Below, piece after piece: positions 1-9,008 of a stretch of 64,000 bases of DNA; the first letter of the stretch is position 1; every line of letters begins with the position of its first letter. Below the pieces are notes generated by a model. That model made no database searches and was not told the origin of the DNA. It saw only the letters and a list, made by a program, of their open reading frames with translations. Source of the DNA: Flavobacterium lacustre (GTDB taxonomy: Bacteria > Bacteroidota > Bacteroidia > Flavobacteriales > Flavobacteriaceae); contig NZ_CP114882.2 in assembly GCF_027474525.2 (NCBI RefSeq), forward strand, positions 1,488,001 through 1,552,000, in the 5' to 3' direction. The position numbers and the translations under genes were made by a program.

Positions 1-581
1 ATGGAGATAATAATGATGCGATGACGCCAGTGATTCTCATAAAGCCTCAAAAAGGGATTGACATGGATGCCTTTAAAGCTGAAATTGCCCAAAAATTAAG
101 GAATTACAGAGGAATGAAAACGGATGAAATTGACAATTTTTTCATCAATGTCTTGTCCGGATTCACTGATTTGATTGACGGTATTGTAGGGCAAATGAAT
201 TTAGTAGGATGGGTAATCAGTGGTTTTTCTTTGCTTGTAGGAGGTTTTGGGATTGCTAATATTATGTTTGTTTCTGTAAAAGAACGTACAAATTTAATAG
301 GAATTCAAAAGTCGTTGGGTGCTAAAAATCGATTTATATTGTTTCAGTTTCTGTTCGAAGCAATAATACTTTCTGTAATTGGTGGAATTATTGGTTTGTT
401 TTTAGTTTGGATAATCTCCGTTGTTTTGACAAAAGTATTAGATTTTGAATTTGTTTTGGGAATGGGAAATATTCTTTTAGGAACGGGATTGGCCGCTATA
501 ATAGGATTAATATCAGGAATATTACCAGCGATAACCGCTTCGAAATTAGATCCTGTTGAGGCCATCAGGACCGGAATGTAA
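1..581 (+). CDS. ABC transporter permease, MacB/FtsX type (C-terminal part)
   Basis: The reading frame is open from the first complete codon at base 3, so the gene begins upstream and only about 190 C-terminal residues are present. They hold the end of a periplasmic domain, then three hydrophobic segments typical of the FtsX-like permease domain. The motif VSVKERTNLIGIQKSLGAK and the terminal LDPVEAIRTGM are hallmarks of MacB-type permeases, which work with a cytoplasmic ATPase in mechanotransmission or in export of peptides, lipids or drugs. The substrate cannot be told from this fragment. An ATG at 21 is internal to the gene and not a start. A strong terminator follows the stop codon. Confidence 0.85.
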   Translation, partial: GDNNDAMTPVILIKPQKGIDMDAFKAEIAQKLRNYRGMKTDEIDNFFINVLSGFTDLIDGIVGQMNLVGWVISGFSLLVGGFGIANIMFVSVKERTNLIGIQKSLGAKNRFILFQFLFEAIILSVIGGIIGLFLVWIISVVLTKVLDFEFVLGMGNILLGTGLAAIIGLISGILPAITASKLDPVEAIRTGM

Positions 582-596
582 TGATATAAGAAAAAT

Positions 597-633
597 AAAA
601 ATGCTCCAGGAATACAATTTCTGGAGCATTTTT
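597..633. terminator. Bidirectional intrinsic terminator
   Basis: ATGCTCCAG (601-609) pairs perfectly with CTGGAGCAT (621-629), flanked by an A-run on the left and a T-run on the right. It can therefore end both the rightward permease transcript and the leftward accD transcript, whose stop codons face each other here. Confidence 0.85.
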
Positions 634-681
634 ATTTTAATATTGAAACCAAAAAAAATCCCGATTGCTCGAGATTTAAAT

Positions 682-1536
682 TTATCTAATATTGTTGTTT
701 TGAATTAAATCAATATACAAGTTAATCTTGTCTTTTAATTCTTTTCTTGGTGTGATAAAGTCTAAGAAACCATGTTCAAGAAGAAACTCTGCAGTTTGAA
801 ATCCTTCCGGTAAATCTTTTCCTGTGGTATCTCTCACAACTCTAGGTCCGGCAAATCCGATTAAAGCACCAGGTTCAGAGATGTTTATGTCTCCAAGCAT
901 TGCGTAAGAAGCGGTTGTTCCTCCTGTTGTAGGGTCTGTACACAATGAAATATAAGGTAATTTAGCTTCGGCAAGTTGTGCCAACTTAACAGAGGTTTTT
1001 GCCAGTTGCATCAAAGAATTAGCAGCTTCCATCATACGAGCTCCGCCAGATTTTGAAATCATTACAAAAGGCATTTTGTTTTTGATAGCATGGTCAATTC
1101 CACGTACTATTTTTTCTCCAACAACGCCTCCTATTGAACCTCCAATAAAAGCAAAATCCATACAACAAATCACAACGTCTTTACCTTTAGATTTGCCAAC
1201 TCCAGTACGCACAGCGTCTTTAAGTTTGGTTTTTTCCATGACATCTTTTAATCGATCTGCATATTTTTTGGTATCCACAAAATGCAAAGCATCTTTAGAA
1301 GTCATGTTTTTGTCTAATTCCACAAATTCATTATTGTCGAATAAAATTTCAAAATAAGTGTCACTTCCAATTCTAACATGAAAATCATCCTCAGGGCTTA
1401 CATACAAATTGCGTGCAAGTTCATCGGCATCAATGATTTTTCCAGTTGGAGACTTATACCACAGACCTTTTGGAACATCCATTTTGTCTTCGGTAGCAGT
1501 AGTAATTCCTTTTTCTTTTCTTTTAAACCAAGCCAT
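682..1536 (-). CDS. accD: Acetyl-CoA carboxylase carboxyltransferase subunit beta, zinc-ribbon cysteines absent
   Basis: This is the beta half of the carboxyltransferase that moves the carboxyl group from biotin to acetyl-CoA to give malonyl-CoA, the first step of fatty acid synthesis. The 284-residue length fits AccD, and the crotonase-like core is clear ([49 protein letters not shown]). In the usual N-terminal zinc ribbon, four cysteines lie in two CxxC pairs. Here the aligned positions read Ser29, Gly32, Ser47 and Asp50, so zinc cannot be bound in the usual way. I recall the same replacement in other Flavobacteriia. The gene lies downstream of fbaA on the same strand, with a terminator-like hairpin between them. 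Confidence 0.93.
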   Translation of the reverse strand: MAWFKRKEKGITTATEDKMDVPKGLWYKSPTGKIIDADELARNLYVSPEDDFHVRIGSDTYFEILFDNNEFVELDKNMTSKDALHFVDTKKYADRLKDVMEKTKLKDAVRTGVGKSKGKDVVICCMDFAFIGGSIGGVVGEKIVRGIDHAIKNKMPFVMISKSGGARMMEAANSLMQLAKTSVKLAQLAEAKLPYISLCTDPTTGGTTASYAMLGDINISEPGALIGFAGPRVVRDTTGKDLPEGFQTAEFLLEHGFLDFITPRKELKDKINLYIDLIQNNNIR

Positions 1537-1573
1537 TTTTTAAATTTTAGAATGTAGATTTAGATTTTAGATT

Positions 1574-1612
1574 AAAAAATAGATTTCAGAACGAATCCAA
1601 AATCTATTTTTT
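1574..1612 (-). terminator. Terminator-like hairpin between fbaA and accD
   Basis: AAAAAATAGATTT (1574-1586) is perfectly complementary to AAATCTATTTTTT (1600-1612), a 13-bp AT-rich stem with T-runs on either strand. It lies after the fbaA stop and before the accD start, so it probably ends most fbaA transcription. The sequence from 1537 to about 1572 contains CTAAAAT-like heptads read on the minus strand. Confidence 0.6.
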
Positions 1613-1680
1613 AAAATGGATTTAAAATTTAAAGTTTGACTTCATTATAAAATCAAAACTCTAAACACTTAAATCTAAAA

Positions 1681-2748
1681 TTATAGAGTATTTACGTTAT
1701 TCAAGTCAGCAAAAGCTTGTTCAAGTCTTGCGTTGAATGTAATTTCACTTTCACGTAACCATTTTCTTGGATCGTAATATTTTTTGTTTGGAACATCAGA
1801 TCCTTCTGGGTTACCAATTTGAGTTTTTAAGTACTCAATGTTTTTAACCATATAATCACGGATACCTTCAGTAAATGCAAATTGTAAGTCGGTATCAATG
1901 TTCATTTTTACAACACCGTAACCAATAGCTTCTCTAATTTCTTCTAATGTAGAACCTGATCCACCGTGGAAAACAAAATCAACTGGATTTGATCCTGTTT
2001 TGAATTTGTCTTGAACGTAATCTTGAGAATTTTTTAAGATTTTTGGAGTCAATTTTACATTTCCTGGTTTGTAAACACCGTGAACGTTTCCAAAAGAAGC
2101 TGCAATTGTAAATTTAGGACTTACTTTTGATAATTCTTCGTAAGCATAAGATACTTCAGAAGGTTGAGTGTATAATTTTGAACTGTCAACATCAGAGTTG
2201 TCAACACCATCTTCTTCACCACCTGTAATTCCAAGTTCGATTTCTAATGTCATTCCCATTTTGCTCATTCTAGCCAAATATCCTTTACAGATTTCGATAT
2301 TTTCTTCGATTGGCTCTTCTGATAAATCAATCATGTGAGAAGAAAACAATGGTTTTCCTGTTTCAGCAAAATGTTTTTCAGATGCATCTAATAAACCGTC
2401 AATCCAAGGTAATAATTTTTTTGCACAGTGGTCAGTATGTAAAATTACAGTTGCTCCGTAAGCTTCTGCCAATGTGTGAATATGTAAGGCTCCAGCGATT
2501 CCACCAGCGATAGCTGCTTTTTCACCTGCATTAGAAAGTCCTTTTCCTGCATTAAATTGTGCTCCTCCGTTAGAGAATTGAATAATAACTGGAGCATTTA
2601 GTTTTGCGGCTGTTTCAAGAACACCGTTGATTGTGTTTGATCCTGTAACATTTACAGCTGGAAGTGCAAAACCTTTTTCTTTTGCATAATTGAAAATTTC
2701 CTGTACTTGGTCTCCTGTAGCTACGCCCGGTTTTATGTTGTGTGCCAT
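1681..2748 (-). CDS. fbaA: Fructose-bisphosphate aldolase, class II
   Basis: A zinc-dependent aldolase that splits fructose 1,6-bisphosphate into glyceraldehyde 3-phosphate and dihydroxyacetone phosphate in glycolysis and gluconeogenesis. The 355 residues match the class IIA (FbaA-like) length. The metal-binding segment VILHTDHCAKK lies near residue 105, the phosphate-binding FHGGSGSTLEEI near 265, and NIDTDLQFAF follows it. The start codon is preceded on the minus strand by a TATTTTTG -7 element (2787-2794), giving a short 5' leader. Cytoplasmic and presumably essential. Confidence 0.96.
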   Translation of the reverse strand: MAHNIKPGVATGDQVQEIFNYAKEKGFALPAVNVTGSNTINGVLETAAKLNAPVIIQFSNGGAQFNAGKGLSNAGEKAAIAGGIAGALHIHTLAEAYGATVILHTDHCAKKLLPWIDGLLDASEKHFAETGKPLFSSHMIDLSEEPIEENIEICKGYLARMSKMGMTLEIELGITGGEEDGVDNSDVDSSKLYTQPSEVSYAYEELSKVSPKFTIAASFGNVHGVYKPGNVKLTPKILKNSQDYVQDKFKTGSNPVDFVFHGGSGSTLEEIREAIGYGVVKMNIDTDLQFAFTEGIRDYMVKNIEYLKTQIGNPEGSDVPNKKYYDPRKWLRESEITFNARLEQAFADLNNVNTL

Positions 2749-2786
2749 TGTAATTTATTTAAATTGTTTTTTTAGTTTTTAGTTTG

Positions 2787-2794
2787 CAAAAATA
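2787..2794 (-). promoter_or_regulatory. -7 promoter element for fbaA
   Basis: Read on the minus strand this is TATTTTTG, a full match to the Bacteroidetes TAnnTTTG element, about 40 nt before the fbaA start. No TTG is visible at the -33 spacing, so only half the promoter is supported. Confidence 0.5.
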
Positions 2795-2808
2795 AGAATT
2801 AATTAGCA

Positions 2809-5370
2809 TTAGAACGGATAATTTATTCCAAAATTTAAAACTGAATGCCCAAAATTATATTCTTTAAACCATCGGTCTCCATTTTCATAGGCTGGATTGT
2901 AGGTTTTAAATCCTAAATCAAAGCGAATGACAAAAAAACTTAAATCATAGCGCAAACCAAATCCAGTTCCTAATGCGATATCTTTTAAATCTTTAAATCC
3001 TGTAAAAGTTGCTTTTTCATCCACAACATTATCAAGTACATTCCAAATATTGCCTGCATCGGCAAATAATGCTCCTTTAAGACTGCCAAAAACTTTAAAT
3101 CTAAATTCTCCGCTGATAGCAATTTTCATATTAGCCTCATTAAAGTCGTTGATGGCGCCGGTACTTCCTGGACCTAAACCGTAAGGTTGCCAAGCTCTGT
3201 TGTCATTTGAACCTCCGGAATAGTAACTTCGTGAAAACGGAATATAATCTGAGTTGCCAAAAGGAATTGCAATTCCAAAAAAGGTTCTTATTGCAAATAC
3301 TTTTTCTTTGGTCAAATCCCAATGTTTAATGTAATCAAATTCTGTTTTGAGGTATTCTGAATATTCTAAATTGAATATTTCATAATTCCCGTTTTGATTC
3401 TTTGGAAGGTTTCCTGTATTCGAAATTAAGGATAGTAAAGAGCCGGCTGACTCAATTTTGGTTCTAAACAAATAAAAATTATTGTCTAATAAATCTTTTT
3501 TGGTTGTTTTGGTAAAGGTGAAACTGCTGGCGAGAATAAAATCATTTTCGGAAAGTCGAATTCTTCTTTCTTCTATACTTTCTACTGATTGGTATTCTGC
3601 ATCTGTTGGTTTTAAGGCTGTATTTCCTGACAAAACATCGCTTGTGAAACCTTTTGTTCCTGATTCTATAATTAAATTTTTATCATCAATGTTGTCAAAA
3701 TAAAGAGCATTTTGATTGTAGGATTTTCCTATTTTGTTCAAAGCATCATAGGAAGAACTGTATACGTTGAAATAGTTTTTAGGGTTCAGATTCCTAACAA
3801 ATTGAGCGTTGAAGAGGTCAAATCGGGCCGTGTTATTTCTCTTAGGATTCCAATTATACGATAATGCGCCGGTAAAATTTTCTTTATCTAAACCAATATT
3901 CCTTTGTTTGGCAAAACCGGTTGTAATGAGCGTTGACGGAATCATGCTTTTTGGAATGATTTTTTCGGTTTTGAAAGGCATAAAAATCCTAGGAAAATTT
4001 AATTTTAAATCAACTCCGTATTCTGAAACGTTAAAAAAAGTATTGTTCGGATTGGCTAAATCTTTTGAGGATCCAATATTTACACGTGTAGCAATTTCTA
4101 ATGTTTCGGCTCCGTTGAATATATTTCGAACAGTTTCGGAAACACTCGCTCCGATTCCAAAATCTTGGATGTTAGAATGTGTGACGTCAAATGTGGTATT
4201 GAAGCTGTATTTTTTTCTGGGTGTTAAATATATTTTTGCAATCAGGGATTGAGCCGTTGTGTCTCTTTTATCCACTTCATATTGTATCGACGGATAATTA
4301 AAAACTTTAAGATTGTTCAAATAACGGGTTGTCAGCACCGTTTTATAATCAGCAAATAAGGTTCCTTTGGTAATAAAAATAGCGTCCGTAATAGCGTGTG
4401 GTTTGTATTTTAATTTTTCTTTGCTGTAGAGATTAAAGTTATTAAAAGTTGTGCTGTCTGTGATTTTTAAATCTTTGTCCGAAGGAGAATAATCAGTATA
4501 GATATTCACATCACTTATTTTATACATTTTAAAAGGTTCTGTTCTGCTGGAATCCCTTTCCTGATACGTATAATTGTTTATAATTAAATCAATATTAGCC
4601 TGATTCACTTTTTTGATTGTGTCAATATCAAAAGTCACATAATTGGGTTGAAAATAATAAACACCGTTGTTTCTGAAATTAGTGGTGATTCTATTTTTTT
4701 CTTCTTCAAAATCTTCTGTTTTGTACTGATTTCCGGATTTCAAAAACGTATTAGATTTATTAACTTCATACAAGGAGTCTAATACTGGAGTTGCAATAGT
4801 TGTTTTTATTGTATCTAAAGTATATGCTTTTCCGGTAGTTATAGCATATTTAATTTTTGCTTTTTTGGCACTTATCGAATCCATTTCATAATTGGTAGTG
4901 ACATTAAAAAAGCCGTTGTTAAAATAATAATATTTTAATCGTAAAAGGGATTTTTCCGTTTTTGTTTGATCAATAATTACGGGAGGTTCTCCTGTTTTTT
5001 TTAGAAAATCATGAATGCCATGATAAAAAAAAGATTTCCCTAATCGATCCACTTGTTTTGATGAAAGCCATTTAGATTGACGTTCATATTTGCCAGGATT
5101 ATTGGTAAATTTTGCTTGATAAGTAGAATCCGGATTTAGATTTGCCATGTTGTACATGTTCAATCGCAAACGAAATCCTAATAAGGTTCCATTCGGTTTT
5201 TGATACAACTGATTGAAAACATTTTCGTCGGTAATCTTTTTATTATTTACTGAAATTTGGTTTTTAATGAGCAGTTTTTTGCCATCAGGAACTCTTTTTA
5301 CAGCATTACATGCGCAAATTAGTATTGCAATTAGAAGAAATGCTGTTATTTTTGTGGAATTCTTTTTCAA
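2809..5370 (-). CDS. tamL: TamL-type outer membrane assembly lipoprotein (Omp85/BamA superfamily)
   Basis: The 853-residue protein begins with a lipoprotein signal peptide. The hydrophobic stretch FLLIAILICAC ends at Cys21, the probable lipidated residue, followed by NAVKRVPDGKKLL. Residues of roughly 30-390 look like POTRA repeats, and the C-terminal half is a 16-strand Omp85 barrel ending in Phe (LNFGINYPF). In Bacteroidetes the TamA homologue is a lipoprotein called TamL, which pairs with TamB to insert a subset of outer membrane proteins. The opening VPDGKKLLIKNQISV is characteristic. It is transcribed divergently from the rRNA/tRNA methyltransferase gene across only 36 bp. The assignment to TamL rather than another BamA paralogue rests on the lipobox and this N-terminal motif. 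Confidence 0.85.
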   Translation of the reverse strand: MKKNSTKITAFLLIAILICACNAVKRVPDGKKLLIKNQISVNNKKITDENVFNQLYQKPNGTLLGFRLRLNMYNMANLNPDSTYQAKFTNNPGKYERQSKWLSSKQVDRLGKSFFYHGIHDFLKKTGEPPVIIDQTKTEKSLLRLKYYYFNNGFFNVTTNYEMDSISAKKAKIKYAITTGKAYTLDTIKTTIATPVLDSLYEVNKSNTFLKSGNQYKTEDFEEEKNRITTNFRNNGVYYFQPNYVTFDIDTIKKVNQANIDLIINNYTYQERDSSRTEPFKMYKISDVNIYTDYSPSDKDLKITDSTTFNNFNLYSKEKLKYKPHAITDAIFITKGTLFADYKTVLTTRYLNNLKVFNYPSIQYEVDKRDTTAQSLIAKIYLTPRKKYSFNTTFDVTHSNIQDFGIGASVSETVRNIFNGAETLEIATRVNIGSSKDLANPNNTFFNVSEYGVDLKLNFPRIFMPFKTEKIIPKSMIPSTLITTGFAKQRNIGLDKENFTGALSYNWNPKRNNTARFDLFNAQFVRNLNPKNYFNVYSSSYDALNKIGKSYNQNALYFDNIDDKNLIIESGTKGFTSDVLSGNTALKPTDAEYQSVESIEERRIRLSENDFILASSFTFTKTTKKDLLDNNFYLFRTKIESAGSLLSLISNTGNLPKNQNGNYEIFNLEYSEYLKTEFDYIKHWDLTKEKVFAIRTFFGIAIPFGNSDYIPFSRSYYSGGSNDNRAWQPYGLGPGSTGAINDFNEANMKIAISGEFRFKVFGSLKGALFADAGNIWNVLDNVVDEKATFTGFKDLKDIALGTGFGLRYDLSFFVIRFDLGFKTYNPAYENGDRWFKEYNFGHSVLNFGINYPF

Positions 5371-5406
5371 GTTTCTAAAATATTTAATTCAAAAGTACAT
5401 TATTTT

Positions 5407-6129
5407 ATGCTTAGTAAAAACCAAATAAAGTTTATATCAGGTTTACATCAAAAAAAACAGCGAATTGCCAATCAATTGTTTTTTGCTGAAGGCGTAAAGT
5501 GTATTCAAGAGTTAGTGCAATCTAACTTTGAACTGGAACATTTGTACACTATCCAAGACGATTTTGAAGAAGTTATTGCTGCCAATAAAACGTTGATTTC
5601 TGATAGTGAATTAAAAAAAATCAGTGCGTTGACAACTCCTAATTCTTGCTTGGCAATTTTTAAAATGCCACAAGAAAAAGCAATAATCGAGTCAGGATTA
5701 ATCGTGGCTTTGGATAGTATTCGCGATCCGGGAAATTTAGGTACCATATTGCGGTTGTGTGATTGGTTTGGTATAGAGCAATTAATATGTTCTAAAGAAA
5801 CGGTTGATATTTATAATCCAAAAGTAGTTCAAGCTACTATGGGTTCCATTACGAGAGTCAATGTAAATTATGTTGATTTGAATGGGTTTATTGCTCATGT
5901 AAAACTTCCGGTTTTTGGCACTTTTATGGATGGTGAAAACATATATAAATGTGATTTGCCTCAAGAAGGAATCATTATTATGGGGAATGAAGCCAATGGA
6001 ATTTCGAGTGAATTAGAGCAATTAGTTCAAAATAGGCTTACGATTCCTCGTTTTGGAAATCTTCAAAAAACGGAAAGTTTAAATGTAGCTACAGCCACTG
6101 CAATTATTTTGAGCGAATTTAGAAGGTAA
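5407..6129 (+). CDS. TrmH/SpoU-family RNA 2'-O-ribose methyltransferase
   Basis: A 240-residue SPOUT methyltransferase. The three SpoU motifs are present: DSIRDPGNLGTILRLCDWFG (motif 1), IIMGNEANGISSEL (motif 2) and IPRFGNLQKTESLNVATATA (motif 3). These form the trefoil-knot SAM site that methylates a ribose 2'-OH in rRNA or tRNA. An N-terminal substrate-binding part (residues 1-100, KNQIKFISGLHQKK) resembles that of RlmB/TsnR-like enzymes. The target nucleotide cannot be named. The start ATG lies only 36 bp from the divergent tamL start, so the two promoters must overlap. Confidence 0.9.
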   Translation: MLSKNQIKFISGLHQKKQRIANQLFFAEGVKCIQELVQSNFELEHLYTIQDDFEEVIAANKTLISDSELKKISALTTPNSCLAIFKMPQEKAIIESGLIVALDSIRDPGNLGTILRLCDWFGIEQLICSKETVDIYNPKVVQATMGSITRVNVNYVDLNGFIAHVKLPVFGTFMDGENIYKCDLPQEGIIIMGNEANGISSELEQLVQNRLTIPRFGNLQKTESLNVATATAIILSEFRR

Positions 6130-6168
6130 TTTGCTTTTTATCAGAATAAAAAACGGTTATGAATCCTT

Positions 6169-6873
6169 TTAGTGAAACGTAAAATTGATAAAAATAGCCC
6201 TCGATTTCATCGATTCGATGTTGCCTGTCCAAGGACTTGCCGGATCTTTATCCCGAATTAATTCATCATTAAGTCCGAAAACACCTCTGATTGATGGTGA
6301 TAAAATAAAATATTCCGAGAAAATATCAATGCCAAATCCCAACTCATAATTGGGTGTCCAGGCTTTTACTCTAAAGCGTTGCTCTAAATTATCATCTAAA
6401 GATTTTGAATTGCTGGATAAATTTAAAGTTGCCGAAAGTCCGCCTAACAAATATGGACGAACGTTTCCTGTTCTTAAAGAGGAGAATTTTAATAATAAAG
6501 GAAAATGAATATAAGTGCTGTTTACTTCTCTCAATGCATCATTTTCGGTGGTGAAATTTGGGTAAAATAAATCTCTTTTTGTGTAATAAAGTCCAGGCTC
6601 AAACCTCAAGTTGATGTATTCCTGAAGTTTCAAATCAGCAACAAGTCCTACATTAAATCCAGTTGTTTTTTTTACCTGAATATCGGGTCCAACTGTTTTG
6701 TAATCCATCTTAAAATCATAGGAATTAAATCCTAAATAAAATCCAAAATAAAGCCTTTGCTGCTGCCACGTTTCCAGATTGATAATTGGATCTTTGCTGA
6801 ATATACTTTTAGTAAACTGAGCATGTCCTTTTATTGTTAAGGAAAGCAGGAGTAAAAAGACAAATTTTTTCAT
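6169..6873 (-). CDS. porT: Type IX secretion system protein PorT/SprT
   Basis: A 234-residue protein with a cleavable signal peptide (MKKFVFLLLLSLTIKGHAQ) and a predicted outer membrane beta-barrel of the PorT family. The N-terminal stretch DPIINLETWQQQRLYFGFYLG and the alternating aromatic strands match PorT/SprT. In Porphyromonas and Flavobacterium this protein is required for type IX secretion and, in gliders, for export of motility adhesins. It sits 1 bp downstream of menG/ubiE on the same strand, an arrangement I recall from other Flavobacterium genomes. Convergent with the SpoU methyltransferase gene. Confidence 0.85.
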   Translation of the reverse strand: MKKFVFLLLLSLTIKGHAQFTKSIFSKDPIINLETWQQQRLYFGFYLGFNSYDFKMDYKTVGPDIQVKKTTGFNVGLVADLKLQEYINLRFEPGLYYTKRDLFYPNFTTENDALREVNSTYIHFPLLLKFSSLRTGNVRPYLLGGLSATLNLSSNSKSLDDNLEQRFRVKAWTPNYELGFGIDIFSEYFILSPSIRGVFGLNDELIRDKDPASPWTGNIESMKSRAIFINFTFH

Positions 6874-6874
6874 A

Positions 6875-7606
6875 TTATTTCTTGGAAGCTGAATAGATTG
6901 TAGCTACGCCAAATGTTTGTGGCAACGCAATAACATCTATAAACCCAATTTTTCTCAAAATATTGTTTAAAGCTTCTCCATAAGGAAATGCAGCAGCCGA
7001 TTCCGACAAATAACCATAGGCTACATTGTCTTTAGAAAATAATTTTCCAATAAGTGGAAGGATGTTTTTACTGTAAAAAGAGTATCCTTGTTTGTACGGC
7101 GTTTTATCCGGTACCGAAGTTTCAAGTATTACAAAAAGGCCGTTTGGTTTTAACACTCTTAAGATTTCAGCTAATCCCTTTTCAAGTGTTTCAAAGTTTC
7201 TAACACCAAAAGCGACAGTGATTGCATCAAAATAGTTGTCTTCAAAAGGCATTTTTTCAGAATCTCCAAGAACCATTTCTATGGTATTAGATAGGTTTTT
7301 TGCATCAATTTTTTTCTTTCCTACTTCAAGCATTCCTGCAGAAATATCTAATCCAATAATTTTTTCTGCATTAGTTTGTGCCATCAATATGGCTAAATCT
7401 CCAGTTCCGGTAGCGATATCCAAGATTGTTTTTGGATTCGTTTTAGAAACCATTTTCAAGACTTTTTTACGCCATTTTACATCAATCCCAAAAGAGATAA
7501 CGCGATTTAAATTATCGTAATTTCCGGAAATGGTATCAAACATTTGAGCTACTTGCTCTTTTTTTCCTAGAGAGGAATTTTTATAGGGAGTAATTTTTTC
7601 AGACAT
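6875..7606 (-). CDS. ubiE: Demethylmenaquinone/ubiquinone C-methyltransferase
   Basis: This 243-residue class I SAM methyltransferase performs the last step of menaquinone synthesis, C-methylation of demethylmenaquinone. Menaquinone is the respiratory quinone of Bacteroidetes, so MenG is the functional name. Family signatures: [20 protein letters not shown] at residues 23-42, the SAM loop [13 protein letters not shown], and [21 protein letters not shown]. It is the first gene of a probable two-gene unit with porT. A TATATTTG -7 box lies 14 bp before the start. Confidence 0.95.
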   Translation of the reverse strand: MSEKITPYKNSSLGKKEQVAQMFDTISGNYDNLNRVISFGIDVKWRKKVLKMVSKTNPKTILDIATGTGDLAILMAQTNAEKIIGLDISAGMLEVGKKKIDAKNLSNTIEMVLGDSEKMPFEDNYFDAITVAFGVRNFETLEKGLAEILRVLKPNGLFVILETSVPDKTPYKQGYSFYSKNILPLIGKLFSKDNVAYGYLSESAAAFPYGEALNNILRKIGFIDVIALPQTFGVATIYSASKK

Positions 7607-7620
7607 TTTTTTTATTTGTA

Positions 7621-7628
7621 CAAATATA
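7621..7628 (-). promoter_or_regulatory. -7 promoter element for ubiE-porT
   Basis: The minus strand reads TATATTTG, a full match to TAnnTTTG, ending 14 bp before the ubiE start and implying a leader of under 10 nt. No clear TTG at -33. Confidence 0.55.
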
Positions 7629-7813
7629 CTATAAACTGTATAAATTATAAATGGGTTTTGTTGCTTGGGTGCAACTTTATTTTAAATAGCAAGTAGTTGT
7701 TTTTGCGTGAAAAAAATAAAAATGAAAAATAAATGAAATATCACTAAAAGTGGGTATTGTGAGTGAAGTTTTTATTGTTCAATTTTACCACATAGAAATT
7801 TAAAAATTCTTCA

Positions 7814-8131
7814 ATGATTAATAGGGAGTCAATAGCTCAAATCAAATGGATAGTTCTTGCGTTACTTATCTCATTTGTTCTTGTAAGCTGTTTTGAGGGT
7901 ATTATTTTTATGAATAGTACTTTATTTAAAGCGCAAAATACGTTCTTAGGATTAAATTTGTTTTTGGAAATTTTAATTTTTTTCGTCTTTAGTACCTTCG
8001 TGGTATTTGGTATTAAAGGCTTCTTTGAGATGTATTCTCAAAGAGTTTCAAATCTGATAATCTTCAGTTCTGGAGTTTTATTAGTATTTGTAATTTTTAT
8101 TTTATGTTATCAAATACTGTTTCAAGAGTAA
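7814..8131 (+). CDS. Small integral membrane protein of unknown function
   Basis: I do not recognise this 105-residue protein. It has three hydrophobic segments (about residues 11-33, 43-68 and 79-102), separated by short polar loops with Lys, Arg and Gln, so it is most likely a three-helix inner membrane protein. No catalytic motif is visible. It stands alone between the divergent ubiE gene and the convergent dihydrofolate reductase gene, and is followed by a clear terminator, which supports a real monocistronic gene. The ATG at 7814 gives a charged N-terminus (MINRESIAQIK) before the first helix. Codon use resembles that of the neighbours. Confidence 0.65.
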   Translation: MINRESIAQIKWIVLALLISFVLVSCFEGIIFMNSTLFKAQNTFLGLNLFLEILIFFVFSTFVVFGIKGFFEMYSQRVSNLIIFSSGVLLVFVIFILCYQILFQE

Positions 8132-8151
8132 GCTGATTCCCAAATCATTGT

Positions 8152-8182
8152 AAAAACATCCTTTAATTAGGATGTTTTTTTT
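8152..8182. terminator. Bidirectional intrinsic terminator
   Basis: AAAAACATCCT (8152-8162) pairs perfectly with AGGATGTTTTT (8169-8179) across a 6-nt loop, with A- and T-runs. It separates the small membrane protein gene from the dihydrofolate reductase gene, whose stop codon abuts the hairpin. Confidence 0.85.
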
Positions 8183-8663
8183 ATTTTCTAACGAAAGTTT
8201 CGTAGGTGTAATCATGAAGATGTTTTTCATCTTTAGCGTTAAATACAGATTCTATTATTTCCCACTCTTCAAGATTGATTTCTGGAAAAAAAGCATCGGC
8301 TTCAAAAATGCCATGTACTCTGGTAATTTCGATTTTATCTGCAAACGGAAGTCCTAATTTATAAATTTCTCCTCCGCCAATAATATAAGAAATTTCATTT
8401 TCAGGGCAAACAGCAACTGCTTTTTCCATACTTCCAACAATAATACAGCCTTCTGGATGATACTCTTTTTGTCTGGTGATTACGATATGGGTTCTGTTTG
8501 GTAATGGTTTAGGGAAACTTTCAAATGTTTTTCTTCCCATGATGATATGGTGTCCGGAGGTAAGACCTTTGAATCTTTTGAAATCATTTGGAAGGTGCCA
8601 AACTAATTCGTTATTTTTTCCCAAGGCATCATTTTCAGCAACTGCCGCAATCATTACAATCAT
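8181..8663 (-). CDS. folA: Dihydrofolate reductase
   Basis: Reduces dihydrofolate to tetrahydrofolate with NADPH, regenerating the cofactor used by the ThyA encoded nearby. The 160-residue length is standard. The N-terminal IVMIAAVAENDALGKNNELVWHLP-type segment carries the substrate site. GRKTFESFP binds NADPH, and IGGGEIYKLGLPFADKIEIT is the conserved Gly-Gly loop and following helix. A 12-bp gap separates it from the upstream 2TM protein gene, so the two are probably cotranscribed. Confidence 0.96.
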   Translation of the reverse strand: MIVMIAAVAENDALGKNNELVWHLPNDFKRFKGLTSGHHIIMGRKTFESFPKPLPNRTHIVITRQKEYHPEGCIIVGSMEKAVAVCPENEISYIIGGGEIYKLGLPFADKIEITRVHGIFEADAFFPEINLEEWEIIESVFNAKDEKHLHDYTYETFVRK

Positions 8664-8675
8664 ATTCTCTTGTGT

Positions 8676-9008
8676 TTATATTGAAGTTTCTTCGTTTATT
8701 TTTGTTTGTAAATGGTCAATTTTTTTTTGTTGTAAAGTAACAAGGCGGTCAATTTGATCTCTTTCCCAGTTTTTATTCATAAAACGATCTGTAATATACA
8801 CTTTTATAAAATGTAAAATGAATATAAAAAACCATAAGGTAATCAGCCACAGGTGCCAGTCTGAATTGATGCCAAGATCAAAAAAATTATGAGCTATAAA
8901 TAAAAATAAACTCCCAATGAGTAACAAAACAAAATGAAAATAAAGTCGTTTTTTTTGTTTAATTCGTCTTCTGGCATACTCATACTGTTCGTGTTGTTCT
9001 TTTTCCAT
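8676..9008 (-). CDS. 2TM-domain membrane protein
   Basis: A 110-residue protein with two transmembrane helices (about residues 23-45 and 54-73). They are flanked by a basic N-terminus (YEYARRRIKQKKRLYFHF) and a charged tail ending in a short coiled coil (RLVTLQQKKIDHLQTKINEE). This matches the Bacteroidetes 2TM family, in which the pattern Arg/Lys-rich start, Phe-His, two helices and a Lys-Asn-Trp-Glu segment (MNKNWERDQID) recurs. In some bacteria the domain is fused to LytTR regulators; the stand-alone form has no assigned role. Upstream of folA in the same direction. Confidence 0.75.
   Translation of the reverse strand: MEKEQHEQYEYARRRIKQKKRLYFHFVLLLIGSLFLFIAHNFFDLGINSDWHLWLITLWFFIFILHFIKVYITDRFMNKNWERDQIDRLVTLQQKKIDHLQTKINEETSI

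Noticed and set aside
8172..8357. 61-aa plus-strand frame over the dihydrofolate reductase gene
   Set aside because: It begins in the terminator and runs antisense to folA.
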